Source: an uncultured Pseudoxanthomonas sp. (GTDB lineage Bacteria; Pseudomonadota; Gammaproteobacteria; Xanthomonadales; Xanthomonadaceae). Taken from it: a stretch of 46,588 nucleotides of DNA. The notes under the pieces are model-generated. The model was not told the origin of the DNA. It saw nothing but the letters and a program-made list of their open reading frames with translations, and did not search any database. Below are positions 44,478-46,588 of this stretch, one piece after another (the first letter of the stretch is position 1; each line of letters begins with the position of its first letter). Location of the stretch: assembly GCF_946886695.1 (NCBI RefSeq), contig NZ_CAMPJD010000037.1, forward strand, positions 1 through 46,588, written 5' to 3'. The translations under genes were made by a program, and so were the position numbers.

Positions 44478-46588
44478 TCAGAAGTACGCGCGGATGCCGA
44501 AGGCCACGCCGCGCCCCGGCAACGGTGCGTAGTCACGCAGCAGCGAGGTGTGCGGGCGGGCTTCTTCGTCGGTCAGGTTGCTGCCATCCAGGAACACTTC
44601 CCAGCTTGATGCCGTGCGATCCCAGCGATATGCAAGGTGCGCATCCACCAGCGTGTAGCCGTCACTCGGCTCTTCGTTCTGTGCAAGGTCGTCCTGCTTG
44701 CTGTAGCGCACCGCACCCAGCGACGCGCGCCAGCCACCCAGCGACCAGCCCAGGTCGGCACCGACGCGCATCGGTGCGATACGCGGCAAGTAACCGCCCT
44801 GTGCGATATCCACTTCGTAACCATGGGTGTGGTCGCCATGCGGTACCTCGAAGGCCACCGTCCGCATGCCGTTGCCATCGAGCTCCGCACGCACGTAGTC
44901 GCCGTACACGCGCAGGTCCCATGCGCCGGCGGCGGTATCGGCAAGCTGGATCTTCGCTTCGGCCTCGGCGCCGGTGAAGGTGGCGTCGTCCTGCGTCCAC
45001 AGGCGCACCGGATAGCCTTCCTCTTCCACGCCGGTATCGGTGAGGTAGATGAAGTCCTTGAACTTCGTCTGGTAGACCGCAAGCTTCAGGTCGACGCGAT
45101 CGGTGTGCCAATGCGCCCCGATTTCCGCGCGCACGCCCTTCTCGGTATCCAGCGAAGCGTCACCGATCTCGATGGACTGCGTGGCGACGTGGGTGCCGCC
45201 GGCGAACAGTTCCTCATTGGTCGGCGCACGCTCGGAGCGGTCCAGCCCGAAGCGCAGGTCGAAGCCGTCGCTCAGGCGCCAGATCGCGGCGGCGGACAGG
45301 TTGATGGCGTCGAAATCGGTGGATGCGCGATCCTCCGGCTTCAGTTTGACCTGATCGTAGCGGCCGCCGAGTTCCAGCTTCCATGGGCCGAAGTCCTTCT
45401 GCTGCAGCACGAACAGTCCCAGCGTGTCGGTGACGGTGGACGGCACGAAGGCCTCCGCGCCCACCGCGCTGAAATCGGTACTGCCGAACTGCAGTCCGAA
45501 CGCGCCGCGCCAGCCGTTCCAGGTCTTCTGCACCGCTTCCAGGCGCGCGTCGTACGCTTCGTTGGTGAAGCGGGTGCCGATTTCGTCGCCTTCGAGTTCG
45601 AGGTGCTCGTAATCGTTCCAGGCCGCGCGCAGGTTGATGCTTTCCAGGAACGAGACCGGGTCGTACACGCCGGCCTTCATGTCCACGCGGTTCTGCACCA
45701 TGTCGATTCGCACGGGACCTTCCTCGTGCGCTTCGTCGTCGTGGTCTTCTTCGCCATCATGGTCGTGATCGTGGTCCTCTTCGCCATGCTCGTGCGCGCC
45801 GGCCGGGATGCCGTAGTTGCTGCGGTACGTGCTGGCGGCGAGGCCGAAGTAGCCGCGGTCGCCCAGATAGGTCGCACCGACGGCACCGGCACGGGTCTTC
45901 ACCGAACTGTTCGGCAGCGTGCCGTTGGGTTGGGGTTCTTCCTCATGTTCCTCGCCCTCCTCATGGTCGTGCAGGATGGCCACGCCCGGGATGTCGTAGT
46001 CGTCGGTGTCGCGGACCAGGCCGTCGACATGCAGCACCCAGTTTCCGTTGACGCCGTCGAGGCGGAACATGCCGGTGCGTTCGTCGTTGACGGTGTTGCC
46101 GCGCACTTCCGCGCGGCCGCTCAGCGGCTGGTCCGGGATCGATTCGGCCAGCCGGCCATCGACCACGTTGACGGCACCACCGATGGCACCGCTGCCGAAC
46201 AGCAGGGTGGCGGGCCCCTTCAGCACTTCGATCTGGTCGGCGAGGAACGGCTCGATGCTGACCGCGTGGTCGGCGGAGACCGTGGAGGCGTCCATCGAGC
46301 CGATGCCGCCGGACAGCACCTGCACGCGCGGGCCTTCCTGGCCGCGGATGATCGGGCGACCCACGCCCGTGCCGAAATAGGTGGTCTGCACGCCCGGCAG
46401 CTTCGCCACCGTCTCGCCCAAGGTGCCGGCCTTGGCTTTGTCCAGCGCCTCGCCGTACAGGACCTCCACCGGGGTGGCGACGGATTCGGCATTGCCCTTC
46501 AACGGTGAGGCGGTCACCACCACGGCGTCCAGATCCTTGGCCTGGGGGGCTCCGGCGTCGTCCGCCAGCGCGGCGGGAGAGGCAAGCG
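44478..46588 (-). CDS. TonB-dependent receptor, zinc-type (ZnuD-like), 5' end outside window
   Basis: About 703 residues are visible, beginning within the end of the signal peptide (SPAALADDAGAPQ), followed by the TonB box LDAVVVTAS and the plug (TVAKLPGVQTTYFGTGVGRP, IIRGQEGPRVQVL, VLKGPATLLFGSGAIGG). A full beta-barrel ends in GVAFGIRAYF. Two long acidic/histidine-rich loops (HDHEEGEEHEEE at about residue 210 and HEHGEEDHDHDHDGEEDHDD around 270) resemble the metal-capture loops of ZnuD-type zinc receptors. It moves metal or a metallophore across the outer membrane with TonB energy. Zinc is inferred from the loops and from the zur gene 2 kb away. The start and promoter lie beyond 46588. Confidence 0.9.
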   Translation of the reverse strand, partial: LASPAALADDAGAPQAKDLDAVVVTASPLKGNAESVATPVEVLYGEALDKAKAGTLGETVAKLPGVQTTYFGTGVGRPIIRGQEGPRVQVLSGGIGSMDASTVSADHAVSIEPFLADQIEVLKGPATLLFGSGAIGGAVNVVDGRLAESIPDQPLSGRAEVRGNTVNDERTGMFRLDGVNGNWVLHVDGLVRDTDDYDIPGVAILHDHEEGEEHEEEPQPNGTLPNSSVKTRAGAVGATYLGDRGYFGLAASTYRSNYGIPAGAHEHGEEDHDHDHDGEEDHDDEAHEEGPVRIDMVQNRVDMKAGVYDPVSFLESINLRAAWNDYEHLELEGDEIGTRFTNEAYDARLEAVQKTWNGWRGAFGLQFGSTDFSAVGAEAFVPSTVTDTLGLFVLQQKDFGPWKLELGGRYDQVKLKPEDRASTDFDAINLSAAAIWRLSDGFDLRFGLDRSERAPTNEELFAGGTHVATQSIEIGDASLDTEKGVRAEIGAHWHTDRVDLKLAVYQTKFKDFIYLTDTGVEEEGYPVRLWTQDDATFTGAEAEAKIQLADTAAGAWDLRVYGDYVRAELDGNGMRTVAFEVPHGDHTHGYEVDIAQGGYLPRIAPMRVGADLGWSLGGWRASLGAVRYSKQDDLAQNEEPSDGYTLVDAHLAYRWDRTASSWEVFLDGSNLTDEEARPHTSLLRDYAPLPGRGVAFGIRAYF

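Noticed and set aside
44637..46508. A 623-codon plus-strand open frame opposite the TonB-dependent receptor
   Set aside because: The receptor plug and barrel motifs explain the minus strand; the plus frame is a shadow.

Overview
The window is a GC-rich chromosomal segment from a gammaproteobacterium of the Xanthomonadaceae/Lysobacteraceae (Stenotrophomonas-Pseudoxanthomonas-Xanthomonas group). The evidence is an OmpA of the xanthomonad type, the order folC-dedD-cvpA-purF, gltX followed by a zur-like gene, GTAG-type palindromic repeats, and an S46 dipeptidyl peptidase whose length and catalytic positions match DAP BII as described from Pseudoxanthomonas mexicana. A Pseudoxanthomonas-like host is therefore an inference, not a demonstrated identity. 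I saw no rRNA, tRNA, CRISPR array, transposase or phage gene.

Layout: (1) 1-3.5 kb: the end of a propionate (2-methylcitrate) cluster, prpB (partial) and prpC, with a second degenerate copy of the prpC 3' end behind a palindromic repeat; then a conserved hypothetical gene, a beta-class GST and a SleB-type cell wall hydrolase. (2) 3.5-3.9 kb: a 426-bp gene-free stretch holding a chain of hairpins and a REP pair. (3) 3.9-12.8 kb: fadH, then a complete overlapping jetA-jetB-jetC-jetD operon on the minus strand. This is a Wadjet anti-plasmid SMC system and the clearest accessory cassette here. (4) 13-18.2 kb: an MFS exporter, aldo/keto reductase and zinc-free alcohol dehydrogenase operon, divergent from a LysR regulator with a 19-bp palindrome against its start codon, then a DODA-type dioxygenase. 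(5) 18.2-21.5 kb: ompA, then two exported proteins that share one C-terminal module and flank an RsuA-family pseudouridine synthase.

(6) 21.5-30.3 kb: kbl and tdh, the two-step threonine degradation pair, lie on the minus strand but are separated by a plus-strand sulfate uptake block (OprO/P-type porin, sbp, cysT, cysW, cysA) and a TorF-type porin. (7) 30.4-33.4 kb: S46 dipeptidyl peptidase and a histidine phosphatase. (8) 33.5-39.6 kb: a TonB-like protein, folC, dedD, cvpA, purF and a ferritin-like DUF455 gene, closely packed. (9) 39.6-42.7 kb: lpxH, gltX and zur separated by three palindromic repeat elements. (10) 42.7-46.6 kb: a MarR-MFS pair with a near-perfect operator, and a TonB-dependent receptor with histidine/acid-rich loops (zinc-type, ZnuD-like), cut by the window end.

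Most of the window is housekeeping or envelope metabolism. The points most worth following up are the Wadjet cassette, the repeated secreted module, the hairpin chain at 3.6-3.8 kb and the prpC scar. None of these could be tested by database search here.
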